Source of the DNA: an uncultured Mycoplasmatota bacterium
Lineage (GTDB): Bacteria > Bacillota_I > Bacilli_A > RF39 > UBA660
Direction: 5' to 3'
Assembly: GCA_900548725.1 (NCBI GenBank)
Contig: URLV01000009.1
Coordinates: 1 to 41,899, forward strand
Length of the DNA: 41,899 nt
The translations under genes and the position numbers were made by a program. Position 1 is the stretch's first letter. Each line of letters starts with the position of its first letter. The notes under the pieces were generated by a model. The model was not told the DNA's origin and did no database searches. It worked only from the letters and a program-made list of their open reading frames with translations. Below are positions 7,998 through 16,727 of this stretch, piece by piece.

Positions 7998-9068
7998 ATG
8001 GATAAAATAATTATAAATATATTAAAAAAAATAGAAAAAAATGGATTTGATGCCTATATAGTAGGTGGATATGTTAGAAATAAAGTAATTGGTGTATTCA
8101 GTTCTGATATAGATATATGTACAAACGCTTTACCTAAAGATATAATAAATATATTTAAATTAGATAAAAATACTAAAGTACACTATGGTTGTGTCAATAT
8201 AAAAACAAAAAAATATAATATTGATATTACAACATATAGAAAAGAAAGTGATTATGAAAATCATCATCCAAAAACAGAATATATAACAGACTTAAAAACA
8301 GATCTAAAAAGAAGAGATTTTACTTGTAATTCACTTATAATGGATAGCAATCTAAATATAATAGATTATTATGATGGTATAAAAGATATAAATAATAAAA
8401 TAATAAAATGTGTTGGTAGTACCAAAAATAAATTAAAAGAAGACCCAGTAAGAATATTACGTGCTATTCGTTTTGCAACAATATATGATTTTAGTATTGA
8501 TGAAGAAATAATAGACTTTATAAATAATAATAAAAATTTAATAAAAAATATAAGTTATTATAGAAAAAAAGAAGAATTAGATAAAATATTATCTTCTAAT
8601 AATAAAATAAAAGGATTAAATTTAATAAAAGAGTTAAATTTATGTAGTACATTAGATATAAAATATGATAATATAAATGTTAGTAAAGATGTATTAGGAA
8701 TGTACGCCCAATTAGAATTTAGTGATAAATATCCATTAACTAAATCAGAACGTAATATAATAAATGATATTAGAAGTATACTAGATATTAAAGAAATTAA
8801 TAATAATACTTTGTATAAATATGGACTTTATATAAATATTATTGCAGGAGAAATATTAAATGTAGATTATATAAAAATCAATAAATTATATAAATCACTC
8901 CCAATAAAATCAAAAGACGATATAAAAATAAAAAAAGAAACATTATATAAATTAAACAATGATAGTTATATTGGAATCAATGATATATATAAAGAATTAG
9001 AAACAAATATATTAAATGGAAAAATAAAAAATAAAAATAAAGACATAATAAAATTTTTAAGAAAGTAG
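7998..9068 (+). CDS. cca: CCA tRNA nucleotidyltransferase
   Basis: Adds or repairs the 3'-CCA end of tRNAs using CTP and ATP. The class II polymerase-beta-like head is clear: GGYVRN (about 22-27), the metal-binding pair DIDIC, RRDFTCNSL, a DYYDG segment, and EDPVRILRAIRFA for tRNA and nucleotide binding. A helical C-terminal part follows. At 356 residues it is shorter than most bacterial enzymes (about 390-450), with the reduction in the C-terminal body. All catalytic motifs are intact. It sits 1 bp after the PF06541 gene and 9 bp before the chosen start of dnaD, in an apparent operon. Confidence 0.92.
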   Translation: MDKIIINILKKIEKNGFDAYIVGGYVRNKVIGVFSSDIDICTNALPKDIINIFKLDKNTKVHYGCVNIKTKKYNIDITTYRKESDYENHHPKTEYITDLKTDLKRRDFTCNSLIMDSNLNIIDYYDGIKDINNKIIKCVGSTKNKLKEDPVRILRAIRFATIYDFSIDEEIIDFINNNKNLIKNISYYRKKEELDKILSSNNKIKGLNLIKELNLCSTLDIKYDNINVSKDVLGMYAQLEFSDKYPLTKSERNIINDIRSILDIKEINNNTLYKYGLYINIIAGEILNVDYIKINKLYKSLPIKSKDDIKIKKETLYKLNNDSYIGINDIYKELETNILNGKIKNKNKDIIKFLRK

Positions 9069-9077
9069 GTGTTAGTT

Positions 9078-9716
9078 ATGAGTAATGAAGTAATATATAA
9101 TATTATAAAAAATAAAGATTATATAATTAGACCATTTTTATTTAAAATTATAAAAGAATATAATTTAAGTATTAATGAAACATTACTCATAATATACTTA
9201 TCTAATCAAGAACACCCAGTATTAGATTTAAAATTGATAAACAAAATAACTTCATTAAATAATAATGAAATATTAGAGGCATTTAGTACTTTAACTAGTA
9301 AAAATTTAATAAATACATGTATTAGTAAAGACGGAGATAGAGTTAGTGAAGAAATATCATTAGAAGGTATATATAAACTAGCAGCAACAAACATTAATAA
9401 AAAAATAAACAAAGATAGTGAAGAAAATATTTTTTCATTATTTGAAAGTGAATTTAATAGAAAATTAACTCCGATGGAATATGAATTTATTAATGAATGG
9501 ATAAATAGTGGAATGAGTGAAGAGTTAATTAAAGAAGCCTTAAAAGAAGCAACATATAATGGTGTTAGTAATTTAAGATACATTGATAAAATAATATATG
9601 AATGGACTAAAAAAGGATATAAAACAGTTGAGGATGTTAATAAAAATAGGTATCAAAAAGAAACAAAAAAAGAAAATTCTGATTTCTTTGAATATAATTG
9701 GTTAGATGAAAATTAA
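9078..9716 (+). CDS. dnaD: DnaD-family primosomal protein
   Basis: DnaD acts in loading the replicative helicase and in DNA remodelling at replication start and restart in Bacillota. The N-terminal half (to about 95) looks like the DnaD winged-helix domain. The C-terminal part (FNRKLTPMEYEFINEW, then YIDKIIYEW) is the DnaB_2/DnaD C-terminal domain. The frame is open from a GTG at 9069, but AGGTG at 9067-9071 lies 6 bp before the ATG at 9078, so I choose ATG 9078 (212 residues). It overlaps nth by 11 bp; the dnaD-nth order is the classical Bacillus arrangement and supports the call. Confidence 0.88.
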   Translation: MSNEVIYNIIKNKDYIIRPFLFKIIKEYNLSINETLLIIYLSNQEHPVLDLKLINKITSLNNNEILEAFSTLTSKNLINTCISKDGDRVSEEISLEGIYKLAATNINKKINKDSEENIFSLFESEFNRKLTPMEYEFINEWINSGMSEELIKEALKEATYNGVSNLRYIDKIIYEWTKKGYKTVEDVNKNRYQKETKKENSDFFEYNWLDEN

Positions 9717-10338
9717 TAATATATTAGAATTATTAGATAAAATGATACCTAATCCTAAATGTGAATTAAATTATAATAAAGACTATGAATTATTAATTGC
9801 AACCGTTTTATCAGCTCAATGTACGGATAAAAGAGTTAACGAAGTAACTAAAGTATTATTTCAAAAATACAATCTAGAAACTTTAAGTACTGCTAATATA
9901 AAAGATATAGAAAAAATTATATATAGTTGTGGAAATTATAGAAAAAAAGCACAATACATTATTAGTATTTCAAAAAGTTTACTTGAAAATTATAATGGTG
10001 TAGTACCAAATAATAGAGACTATTTAGAAAGTCTACCCGGCGTGGGTAGAAAGACAACTAACGTAGTTTTATCAAATATATTTGATGTACCAGCAATAGC
10101 AGTGGACACACATGTAGAAAGAGTTTCAAAAAGATTAAATCTTGCAAATGAAAAAGATACTGTATTAAAAGTAGAAAAAAATTTAATGAAAAAAATTCCA
10201 AAGAATAAATGGAGTAGAGTACATCATCAGTTAGTGTTATTTGGAAGATATACTTGTAAAAGTATAAAACCAGAATGTGAAAAATGTCTATTAAAAGAAC
10301 ATTGTAAATATTACAAAAAAATAAATAAAAAAATATAA
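9706..10338 (+). CDS. nth: Endonuclease III (DNA glycosylase/AP lyase)
   Basis: Removes oxidised pyrimidines and nicks the abasic site in base-excision repair. The 210-residue protein has the helix-hairpin-helix LPGVGRKTTN with catalytic Lys116, the VDTHV block with catalytic Asp134, and a C-terminal C-x6-C-x2-C-x5-C iron-sulfur site (CKSIKPECEKCLLKEHC). Length and all key residues match active Nth. The start lies within the 3' end of dnaD, an 11-bp overlap that implies coupled translation. Confidence 0.95.
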   Translation: MKINNILELLDKMIPNPKCELNYNKDYELLIATVLSAQCTDKRVNEVTKVLFQKYNLETLSTANIKDIEKIIYSCGNYRKKAQYIISISKSLLENYNGVVPNNRDYLESLPGVGRKTTNVVLSNIFDVPAIAVDTHVERVSKRLNLANEKDTVLKVEKNLMKKIPKNKWSRVHHQLVLFGRYTCKSIKPECEKCLLKEHCKYYKKINKKI

Positions 10339-10366
10339 ATATTTATTATGAATAATTAAACATTCA

Positions 10367-10375
10367 TGATATAAT
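10367..10375 (+). promoter_or_regulatory. Promoter for nusB-xseA-xseB (extended -10)
   Basis: TGA followed by TATAAT (10370-10375) forms a consensus extended -10, 21 bp before the nusB start. No good -35 is visible, which extended -10 promoters tolerate. Confidence 0.6.
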
Positions 10376-10395
10376 TGATTGTAGGTGAAAAAATT

Positions 10396-10794
10396 ATGAC
10401 AGTTAGTAGAAGTGAATTAAGAGAAAAAATTATGACTATTCTATATCAAGTAGAAATGTATAAAAAAAGTAAATACGAATATAAAATAGAAGATGTTATA
10501 AAAGAAAATTCAGAAATAAAAAATACATTTGTAGATGATATGGTATACGGTGTATTAGATAAACAAAATGAATTAGATGAATTAGCAAATAAATATTTAA
10601 ATAATTGGACTATAGATAGAATTGAAAGCATAGGTGCATGTATTTTAAGAATGTCAATTTATGAAATAAAATATATGGATACACCAGATATTGTTGTTAT
10701 TAATGAAGCAATAGAGCTAGCAAAAAAATATAGTGATGATAAAGTTAAAAATATGATAAATGCTGTATTAGATAAAATAGTTAATGGTGATTAA
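10396..10794 (+). CDS. nusB: Transcription antitermination factor NusB
   Basis: Binds boxA RNA with S10 (NusE) to promote processive rRNA transcription. The 132-residue all-helical protein has the NusB blocks SRSELREKIMTILYQ near the start, LNNWTIDRIESIGACILRMSIYEI and VVINEAIELAKKYS near the end. The frame can be read from TTG at 10375, but AGGTG at 10383-10387 is 8 bp before ATG 10396 and the extra residues do not resemble NusB, so ATG 10396 is chosen. It is followed after 25 bp by xseA, a common Bacillota order (nusB-xseA-xseB). Confidence 0.92.
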   Translation: MTVSRSELREKIMTILYQVEMYKKSKYEYKIEDVIKENSEIKNTFVDDMVYGVLDKQNELDELANKYLNNWTIDRIESIGACILRMSIYEIKYMDTPDIVVINEAIELAKKYSDDKVKNMINAVLDKIVNGD

Positions 10795-10819
10795 CTATTT
10801 CTTTTTAAGGGATGATATT

Positions 10820-12085
10820 ATGGAAAGAAGATATATTACTGTTACCACATTAAATAAATATTTAAAAAATAAATTTGATACTGATCCTAATATCCAAACA
10901 TTAGGTTTAAAAGGGGAAATATCGAATTTTAAAGGACATACAAGAGGGCATTTGTATTTTACATTAAAAGATGAAGGTAGTAGAATTAATGCTGTTATGT
11001 TTAGTACTTATGCTAGTAAATTAAATTTTGTTCCAAAAGATGGAATGAAAGTTTTAGTAGTAGGTAGAGTAAGCGTATATGAACCTACTGGCGGATATCA
11101 AATATATGTTAATGAAATGATGAGCGATGGCGTAGGTAATTTATATTTACAATTTGAAGAACTAAAGAAAAAATTATCTAATGAAGGATTGTTTGATGAA
11201 CGACACAAAAAGAAAATACCTAAATTTCCTAAAAAGATTGGTATTGTAACTGCTCCAACAGGTGCTGCTATTAGAGATATATTAAGTACAATAAAAAGAA
11301 GATTTCCATCTACAGAAACAATATTGTTTCCAGCTCTAGTACAAGGAGAACTTGCTGCACCAGATATTGTAAAGCAAATAAAAAAAGCAGATGAATATGA
11401 TTTAGATGTATTAATTGTTGGTAGAGGTGGAGGTTCTATTGAAGATTTATGGGCATTCAATGAAGAAATTGTTGCAAGAGCAATATACGATGCAAAAACT
11501 CCAATAATATCTGCTGTTGGTCATGAAATTGACTTTACAATAAGTGATTTTGTAAGTGATTTAAGAGCACCAACACCAACAGGAGCAGCTGAAATGGCAG
11601 TCCCAAATATTATAGACGTTAAAAATTTCATAAATCAATTAAATATTAGACTAAACAAAGATATAGAAAATATAATTGAATTTAATAAAAAAAGAGTAGA
11701 TAATTTAAAAACAAGTTATGTATTATCAAACCCACTTGCAACTTTTGAAATAAGAGAACAAAAATTAGATACATTAATAGATAATTTAAATACCAAAATG
11801 AAATATATTATAAATTTAGAAGAAAAAAAATTAGATAATATAAAGAAAAACTATACCTTAAATAATCCAGATAGTTTTCTAAATAATTATAATAATACTT
11901 ATGAATTATTATTAAATAAATTAAATTTGTTAAATCCGCTATCTGTATTAAGTAAAGGTTATAGTGTAGTAACTAAAGATATGAAAGCAATAAAAGATAT
12001 TAAAGATATAAATATAAAAGATAAATTAGATATTAGATTATGTAAAGGCAAATTAAATGTTATTGTAGAAGGGAAAGAAGAATAA
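10820..12085 (+). CDS. xseA: Exodeoxyribonuclease VII large subunit
   Basis: Catalytic subunit of exonuclease VII, which degrades single-stranded DNA in both directions. An N-terminal OB fold (YITVTTLNKYLKNKF, LKGEISNFKGHTRGHLYF) is followed by the nuclease core with GIVTAPTGAAIRD, GRGGGSIEDLWAFN and SAVGHEIDFTISDFVSD. A long coiled-coil and a C-terminal LSKGYSVVTK follow. The frame opens at 10784, but AAGGG at 10807-10811 points to ATG 10820 and MERRYITV is the normal family start, giving 421 residues. The last base of its stop codon is the first of the xseB start (TAATG). Confidence 0.95.
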   Translation: MERRYITVTTLNKYLKNKFDTDPNIQTLGLKGEISNFKGHTRGHLYFTLKDEGSRINAVMFSTYASKLNFVPKDGMKVLVVGRVSVYEPTGGYQIYVNEMMSDGVGNLYLQFEELKKKLSNEGLFDERHKKKIPKFPKKIGIVTAPTGAAIRDILSTIKRRFPSTETILFPALVQGELAAPDIVKQIKKADEYDLDVLIVGRGGGSIEDLWAFNEEIVARAIYDAKTPIISAVGHEIDFTISDFVSDLRAPTPTGAAEMAVPNIIDVKNFINQLNIRLNKDIENIIEFNKKRVDNLKTSYVLSNPLATFEIREQKLDTLIDNLNTKMKYIINLEEKKLDNIKKNYTLNNPDSFLNNYNNTYELLLNKLNLLNPLSVLSKGYSVVTKDMKAIKDIKDINIKDKLDIRLCKGKLNVIVEGKEE

Positions 12086-12303
12086 TGGAAGAAAAGAAAT
12101 TTGATGAACTATTATTAGAAGTAGAAAAAATAGTAAAAGATTTAGAAAGTGGAAACATAGATTTAGAAACTAGCATAGATAAATATAGTGAAGCAATGAA
12201 AATAATTAAAGTATGTAGTGATAAATTAAATAAAGCTACTGAATCAGTAAACAAAATATTAGATGAAAATGGGAATCTAAATAATTTTGAAGTGAGTGAA
12301 TAA
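12085..12303 (+). CDS. xseB: Exodeoxyribonuclease VII small subunit
   Basis: Small helical subunit that binds the XseA coiled coil in multiple copies. The 72 residues contain the family pattern FDELLLEVEKIVKDLESGN and IDLETSIDKYSEAMKII. Length is typical (60-80). It is translationally coupled to xseA by a one-base overlap and is followed by an intrinsic terminator, which ends the operon. The isoprenoid gene (ispA) often found next is absent. Confidence 0.92.
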   Translation: MEEKKFDELLLEVEKIVKDLESGNIDLETSIDKYSEAMKIIKVCSDKLNKATESVNKILDENGNLNNFEVSE

Positions 12304-12308
12304 AAAAT

Positions 12309-12335
12309 ATACCATATTACAGTATGGTGTTTTTT
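12309..12335 (+). terminator. Intrinsic terminator after xseB
   Basis: ATACCATA (12309-12316) pairs with TATGGTGT (12323-12330), with one G-U pair, followed by a T-run to 12335. Confidence 0.85.
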
Positions 12336-12402
12336 ATAGTAATTTATAAACGATTAATATTAAAATAATTAAATAAAAAATAATAAAATATTAAATTAAT
12401 AA

Positions 12403-12431
12403 TTGATATATATATTTACTTTTGTTATAAT
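12403..12431 (+). promoter_or_regulatory. Strong promoter of the McrB-like operon
   Basis: TTGATA (12403-12408), a 17-bp spacer and TATAAT (12426-12431) preceded by TGT, so both a good -35 and an extended -10. It lies 28 bp before the first gene of the operon. Confidence 0.8.
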
Positions 12432-12458
12432 ACTTATAGAATAGAAAAGAGGTTAAAT

Positions 12459-13586
12459 ATGAATAATAGTATTGATAATTATTTAAATATATCTAAAAAA
12501 AATCTTAATACTATTCTTCTAAGTTTAGAAAATAATATAGAATTTCTAGATAATGAATTATGGAACGACACTAATGAGTTTTATAACATAATAACTAACG
12601 TTGTAAATATATATTATGATAAATATTATTTATATGTATTAAATGATTATAGTAAAATAGATAAATATATTAAGTTTAATAATAAAATAAACAGAAAAAT
12701 AAAAAATATTTTACTAGCTATAATAGATTATTATGAAAATACAGATGACATAGTAACTTTAAATACAAAAGAAAGTTCTATACTTTATTTAACTATACTA
12801 ATCTATACTAGTTTAATACTTTATAACAAAGATTTTAATTTGATTAGTACTCCTAAACAAATAGAAAAGGTAGTAAACAACATAATTGATAACTTTCAAA
12901 GTATTAGATTTAAAAGAGAAAAAGATTTAGTTAAACTTATAGAAGATATAAAAGATATTATAATTAATAATAACAAATATAATAATTTAATAAATAATAT
13001 GAACAAAAAAGATAGTCATAATATGTTTATAAAAATAAATGAAGATAATGAACTTTATAAAATACTTTATGAATACGATATAAAAGAATTAAATAATTAT
13101 AATGAACTTGATATTAATATCGTAAATAATAAAATGAATATAACTAGCATATTATCTGGAATATCTTATGATTTAGCATATGTAACATCATTTAAACTAC
13201 TAAAAGAAGGTATAAAAAAACAATTATTATTTAAAGTAAAAAAAGATGATATAATTGATAAAAACATAAGAGATTATATGATTAAAAGAAATAAAATAAT
13301 AAATGATAATATTAAATTCTTAGTAGATTATGAAGATATAAAAGATGATTATGATTTTATTAATACAATTAAAGAATACAATATTGATTTATATATAGAA
13401 GTTAATAAAGTTGTAGATACTAATAACTATAATATGTTTATGGATATTAAAAAGATAATAGTTCCAGAGGAATTTCTAAGTACTAATGAAAAATATATAG
13501 AGATTTGGAAAGATATGAATATGGAATTTATTATAAAAAATTATAGAAATAAGATAGATGAAAAACATTTATTAGGTGGAAAGTGA
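12459..13586 (+). CDS. Unknown protein, first gene of McrB-like/DUF2357 operon
   Basis: 375 residues, not recognised. It is rich in Asn, Ile, Lys and Asp, predicted mostly helical and soluble; one hydrophobic patch (about 108-122, LYLTILIYTSLILY) is probably a buried helix. I see no catalytic motif and no cysteine cluster. AGAGG precedes the ATG and a strong promoter lies just upstream. The end abuts the AAA+ gene (10 bp to the chosen ATG), so it is part of one transcription unit. By position it may be a sensor, effector or regulator of the AAA+ protein. That is inference only. Confidence 0.7.
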   Translation: MNNSIDNYLNISKKNLNTILLSLENNIEFLDNELWNDTNEFYNIITNVVNIYYDKYYLYVLNDYSKIDKYIKFNNKINRKIKNILLAIIDYYENTDDIVTLNTKESSILYLTILIYTSLILYNKDFNLISTPKQIEKVVNNIIDNFQSIRFKREKDLVKLIEDIKDIIINNNKYNNLINNMNKKDSHNMFIKINEDNELYKILYEYDIKELNNYNELDINIVNNKMNITSILSGISYDLAYVTSFKLLKEGIKKQLLFKVKKDDIIDKNIRDYMIKRNKIINDNIKFLVDYEDIKDDYDFINTIKEYNIDLYIEVNKVVDTNNYNMFMDIKKIIVPEEFLSTNEKYIEIWKDMNMEFIIKNYRNKIDEKHLLGGK

Positions 13587-13596
13587 GTTTGATAGT

Positions 13597-15090
13597 ATGA
13601 ATAATTATGGAAAGTTTTTTGTAGATTTTTTAACACCATTCTTTAATGGATTGGTTTCTATATTAAAGTCATTCTTTGGCGGAATATTAGAGATGTTAAA
13701 TATAGTGAAATATAGTGAAATAATAAAAGAGTATAAAGAAACAGTAAGTATTGTATTTATTATAATTGCAATTATATGTTTAATTCTTTTATTAGGTTTA
13801 TTTAGTTATATAGTATATTATTTAGTTAAAAAAATAATTAAAGTAATAAGAAAAAGCCATGAACAGGATGCTTTATTAGAAGAAGTAGAAAAATTAAATT
13901 ATGACATGATTAAATTAAAACAAGAAAATGACAAGTTAACTATGATGGCACAAGGTGGAGACGGTGAATTTGATGAAAACGGTAACCCAATAACTAAACT
14001 AGGTAAGGGTGAAAGTAGATTCTTCAAATTAACACAAATTGATAAAGAATGGGAAAATGCTAAACCTGAAGTATTTAGAAACGATTTAAATTTGAAACAA
14101 ATTTGTGATAACTTCAGAAATTATGCAGCAAGTGAATTAGGACTTTATTATACACCTGATTTAATAAGATTATTTATTTCAGCATTTGGTGCTAGTAGAA
14201 TATTAATATTACAAGGTATAAGTGGTACTGGTAAAACATCATTAGCATATGCTTTTGGACATTTCTTAGGAAATGATTCAGTCATTGCTCCAGTACAACC
14301 TTCTTGGAGAGATAGAACAGAATTATTTGGATATTTCAATGAATTTACAAAAAGATTTAATGAAACTGAATTATTAAGTAAAATGTATGAAGCAACATAT
14401 AACGATAAAATTTATGTAACAATTCTAGATGAAATGAACATTGCACGTGTAGAATATTACTTTGCAGAAATGTTATCAATTATGGAAATGCCATCTAAAA
14501 AAGAATGGGTAGTAAATTTAGTATCATCTCCTTGGGAAAGTGATCCTAAAAAAATCGTAAATGGTAACTTCAATTTACCAGGTAATATGTGGTACATCGG
14601 TACTATCAATAACGATGATTCAACATTCATGGTAACAGATAAAGTATACGACAGAGCAATGCCAATTGACATAAATGATAAATGTGCAAAATTTGATGCA
14701 CCTAAAACTGGATGTGCTAGTTTAAGTGATGAATATTTTGAAAAATTATTTGATGAAGCAAAAAATAAATATCCAGTAAGTAAAGAAATGTTAAAGAAAC
14801 TAGATGAATTAGACCAATATATAATCGAACATTTTAGAATATCTTTTGGTAATCGTATTATGAGACAAATTGAAGATTTCGTACCATCATATGTAGCATG
14901 CGGTGGAAAAGAGATAGATGCGATAGACTATTTAATAGCATCAAAAATATTAAGAAAATTTGAACAATTAAATTTAGCATTCATAAAAAATGAATTAGAT
15001 GAATTTATAAATTATCTAAATGTTAATTTTGGTAAAGAAAATATGAATAAATGTAAAGATTTCATAATAAGATTAAAGAAATCTATGTAG
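13597..15090 (+). CDS. Membrane-anchored McrB-like AAA+ NTPase
   Basis: 497 residues. A hydrophobic N-terminus with a clear membrane helix at about 50-77 is followed by a short coiled coil (about 88-117), a linker and an AAA+ module of the McrB type. The module has Walker A GISGTGKTS (207-215), PSWRDRTELFGYFN, Walker B VTILDEMN with Asp278-Glu279, NNDD (338-341) where McrB has its GTP-contacting NTAD, and a candidate arginine finger in YDRAMP. McrB proteins form ring motors that drive a partner nuclease. A membrane anchor is unusual. The frame also opens at GTG 13576, overlapping the previous gene. I prefer ATG 13597 but neither start has a strong ribosome site. Confidence 0.82.
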   Translation: MNNYGKFFVDFLTPFFNGLVSILKSFFGGILEMLNIVKYSEIIKEYKETVSIVFIIIAIICLILLLGLFSYIVYYLVKKIIKVIRKSHEQDALLEEVEKLNYDMIKLKQENDKLTMMAQGGDGEFDENGNPITKLGKGESRFFKLTQIDKEWENAKPEVFRNDLNLKQICDNFRNYAASELGLYYTPDLIRLFISAFGASRILILQGISGTGKTSLAYAFGHFLGNDSVIAPVQPSWRDRTELFGYFNEFTKRFNETELLSKMYEATYNDKIYVTILDEMNIARVEYYFAEMLSIMEMPSKKEWVVNLVSSPWESDPKKIVNGNFNLPGNMWYIGTINNDDSTFMVTDKVYDRAMPIDINDKCAKFDAPKTGCASLSDEYFEKLFDEAKNKYPVSKEMLKKLDELDQYIIEHFRISFGNRIMRQIEDFVPSYVACGGKEIDAIDYLIASKILRKFEQLNLAFIKNELDEFINYLNVNFGKENMNKCKDFIIRLKKSM

Positions 15091-15097
15091 GTGAGTT

Positions 15098-16189
15098 ATG
15101 TTAAAGAATATAACTGATGTAATGAATAATATTGATACAAATAAACTAGAAACATTTCTATCAAATACAGATGCTAATTTTATATTTACTTCTGATATAA
15201 AAGAAACAAAAATAGATTATACTTGGCTTGATGTATTAGAGGACACTTTGCCTAATATAGATAAAATTGTTAGAAATCCAAGAAGATTTATTGTACAAGA
15301 AGAAGACGTTGTTATAGTAGAAAAAACTAAAAGAGTATCTCAAGAAACAATAAAACATTTAGCTCAACATAGTGAAAATATCCAGGATTTAGATAAAAAT
15401 GGAGACGTAGTTCCTAAAAAACTTCTAAATGTTTATAAAGAAGATACTTCTGACTTATATGAAAATAGATTTATATATACTTTAGTTACTAGACTAGAAT
15501 CATTTATAAACAGACAACTTGAAAATCTAGATTTAATGAGTAATAAAGAAATAAAAAAAGTTGTTAGTTATAAAGGAAATACCACATTAAAAAATAAAAA
15601 TATTTCCATAGAATTAAGTATGCGTGAAGAAGATAAAATAGATTTTGATGAATATGGAGCAGATTATAAAAATAGAATACTTGCTTGTTATGAGATAATA
15701 AGTGGTTTTAGAACTACTGAAATGATAAAAGAATTAGTAGGTTGTACTCCAGTATCAAATCCAATTAGAAAAACAAACTTAATTTTAAGACAACCTGATT
15801 TTCAAAAAGCATTTATATTATGGCAGTATTTAGATAACTTTGAATATAAAGATCCTAAGGTAGTTAGTTATGGCAGAATAACTAATACAAGTAAAGAAAC
15901 AAAAGATGAATTTACGTTAGGATATTTCATCAATTCAAACGCAATTGATGAAAAAGGTGAAAGTTTAATTAAATATAAAGATAGTGATGCAAAATTAAAT
16001 AAATTAATTAATGATTATATTTATGATGAAAATCAGAATATCGAAAAATTTATAAATAAAACTAAAGAATATTATACGGAAGCTTTAAAAAATAAAGAAA
16101 AACGTATAAATGATATTACAAATATTTACAATAGCTTTATTGCTAAACATAAAAGCACAATACTAGAAAGTGAAAAAATATTTAAATGA
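15098..16189 (+). CDS. DUF2357-like partner of the McrB-like NTPase
   Basis: 363 residues, 7 bp after the AAA+ gene with AGGTGAG as ribosome site. The motif YENRFIYTLVTRL (about 121-133) and the stretch around NPIRKTNLILRQPDFQKAF resemble DUF2357 proteins, which accompany McrB-like ATPases. Many relatives carry a C-terminal PD-(D/E)XK nuclease domain. I see no such motif here; the C-terminus is a Lys/Glu-rich helix. It could therefore be an adaptor between motor and DNA or membrane rather than a nuclease. A terminator follows directly, so the operon is exactly three genes. Family assignment is by eye and moderate. Confidence 0.65.
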   Translation: MLKNITDVMNNIDTNKLETFLSNTDANFIFTSDIKETKIDYTWLDVLEDTLPNIDKIVRNPRRFIVQEEDVVIVEKTKRVSQETIKHLAQHSENIQDLDKNGDVVPKKLLNVYKEDTSDLYENRFIYTLVTRLESFINRQLENLDLMSNKEIKKVVSYKGNTTLKNKNISIELSMREEDKIDFDEYGADYKNRILACYEIISGFRTTEMIKELVGCTPVSNPIRKTNLILRQPDFQKAFILWQYLDNFEYKDPKVVSYGRITNTSKETKDEFTLGYFINSNAIDEKGESLIKYKDSDAKLNKLINDYIYDENQNIEKFINKTKEYYTEALKNKEKRINDITNIYNSFIAKHKSTILESEKIFK

Positions 16190-16196
16190 AATGCAT

Positions 16197-16227
16197 AAAA
16201 TATCTGAACATTCAGATATTTTATTTT
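16197..16227 (+). terminator. Intrinsic terminator of the McrB-like operon
   Basis: AAAATATCTGAA (16197-16208) and TTCAGATATTTT (16211-16222) form a perfect inverted repeat, followed by ATTTTT. It begins 8 bp after the stop codon. Confidence 0.85.
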
Positions 16228-16270
16228 TGTAAAAAAATGATTATAAAATTTTTATATCTGTTTAAAATGT

Positions 16271-16341
16271 AAAAAAACTTAAAAAAATGCGCGAAAAAAA
16301 AAGGAAAAACAAATTTTTCCACAATAATATATAGTGAAGGG
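16271..16341 (+). promoter_or_regulatory. Leader/promoter element, copy B (nuclease remnant)
   Basis: Near-identical in blocks to 5016-5090 (copy A). Here GGAAAAA (16303-16309) pairs with TTTTTCC (16314-16320) across a CAAA loop, directly upstream of ACAATAATATATAGTGAAGGG. A ribosome site, AAAGGAGAAAG, follows at 16360-16370 before the remnant ORF. The region 16190-16727 otherwise holds only two terminators and the pseudogene. Confidence 0.55.
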
Positions 16342-16375
16342 ATTAATTAAAGTGATTAGAAAGGAGAAAGATTTA

Positions 16376-16636
16376 ATGAACACTCTTACTTATGATAATA
16401 TTATAAATAATAAAAATTTACTATTTAATTTACAATTTGATTGGACTTTTAAAAATGTTTTTTTAAATAAAGTATCTTTAGATTATCTATGCTTTTTCTA
16501 AATTATTTATTAGGTTATGATTATAATGATTTAAAAGAAAATTTCATTAGCAAAAAAATTAAAAGAAAAAAACTTTAGTATAAGCAAAATTGTTGATTTT
16601 ACAGGAATTGACGAAGCAAAAGTTATAATGTTGTAA
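16376..16636 (+). pseudogene. Eroded Rpn-family (PD-(D/E)XK, transposase_31-like) nuclease remnant
   Basis: An ATG with a good ribosome site opens a frame reading ...FDWTFKNVFLNKVSLDYLC and then stops. In the +1 frame the sequence continues FLNYLLGYDYNDLKENF. From 16550 a third piece reads AKKLKEKNFSISKIVDFTG and on to a stop at 16636. The first two pieces resemble the start of Rpn/PDDEXK family proteins (FDxTFKxxFG...LLxxFLNxLL). The last resembles their C-terminal AKKLLExGxSIExIxxxTGL tail. The catalytic middle, usually about 200 residues, is deleted. So it is a decayed gene with one frameshift and one internal deletion. Its promoter-like leader and ribosome site are still intact. Confidence 0.65.
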
Positions 16637-16659
16637 AATGTATAAAATATTTTTTTGAG

Positions 16660-16686
16660 AAAAATCAAATTATATTGATTTTTTTT
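16660..16686 (+). terminator. Intrinsic terminator before topA
   Basis: AAAAATCAA (16660-16668) pairs with TTGATTTTT (16675-16683) across ATTATA, running into a T-tract to 16686. Confidence 0.85.
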
Positions 16687-16727
16687 AAATTTAATTATAT
16701 TATTATATAAGTTGAAAGGAAGACATT

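Noticed and set aside
9069..9077. Upstream GTG start for dnaD
   Set aside because: The GTG is itself part of the AGGTG ribosome site that is correctly spaced from ATG 9078.
13576..13596. GTG start for the McrB-like gene overlapping the previous gene
   Set aside because: No ribosome site precedes it. ATG 13597 gives a cleaner N-terminus, though the evidence for either start is weak.
16315..16323. DnaA-box-like TTTTCCACA in leader copy B
   Set aside because: A single match in an A/T-rich hairpin, absent from copy A, with no dnaA/dnaN neighbours or box cluster; not an origin.
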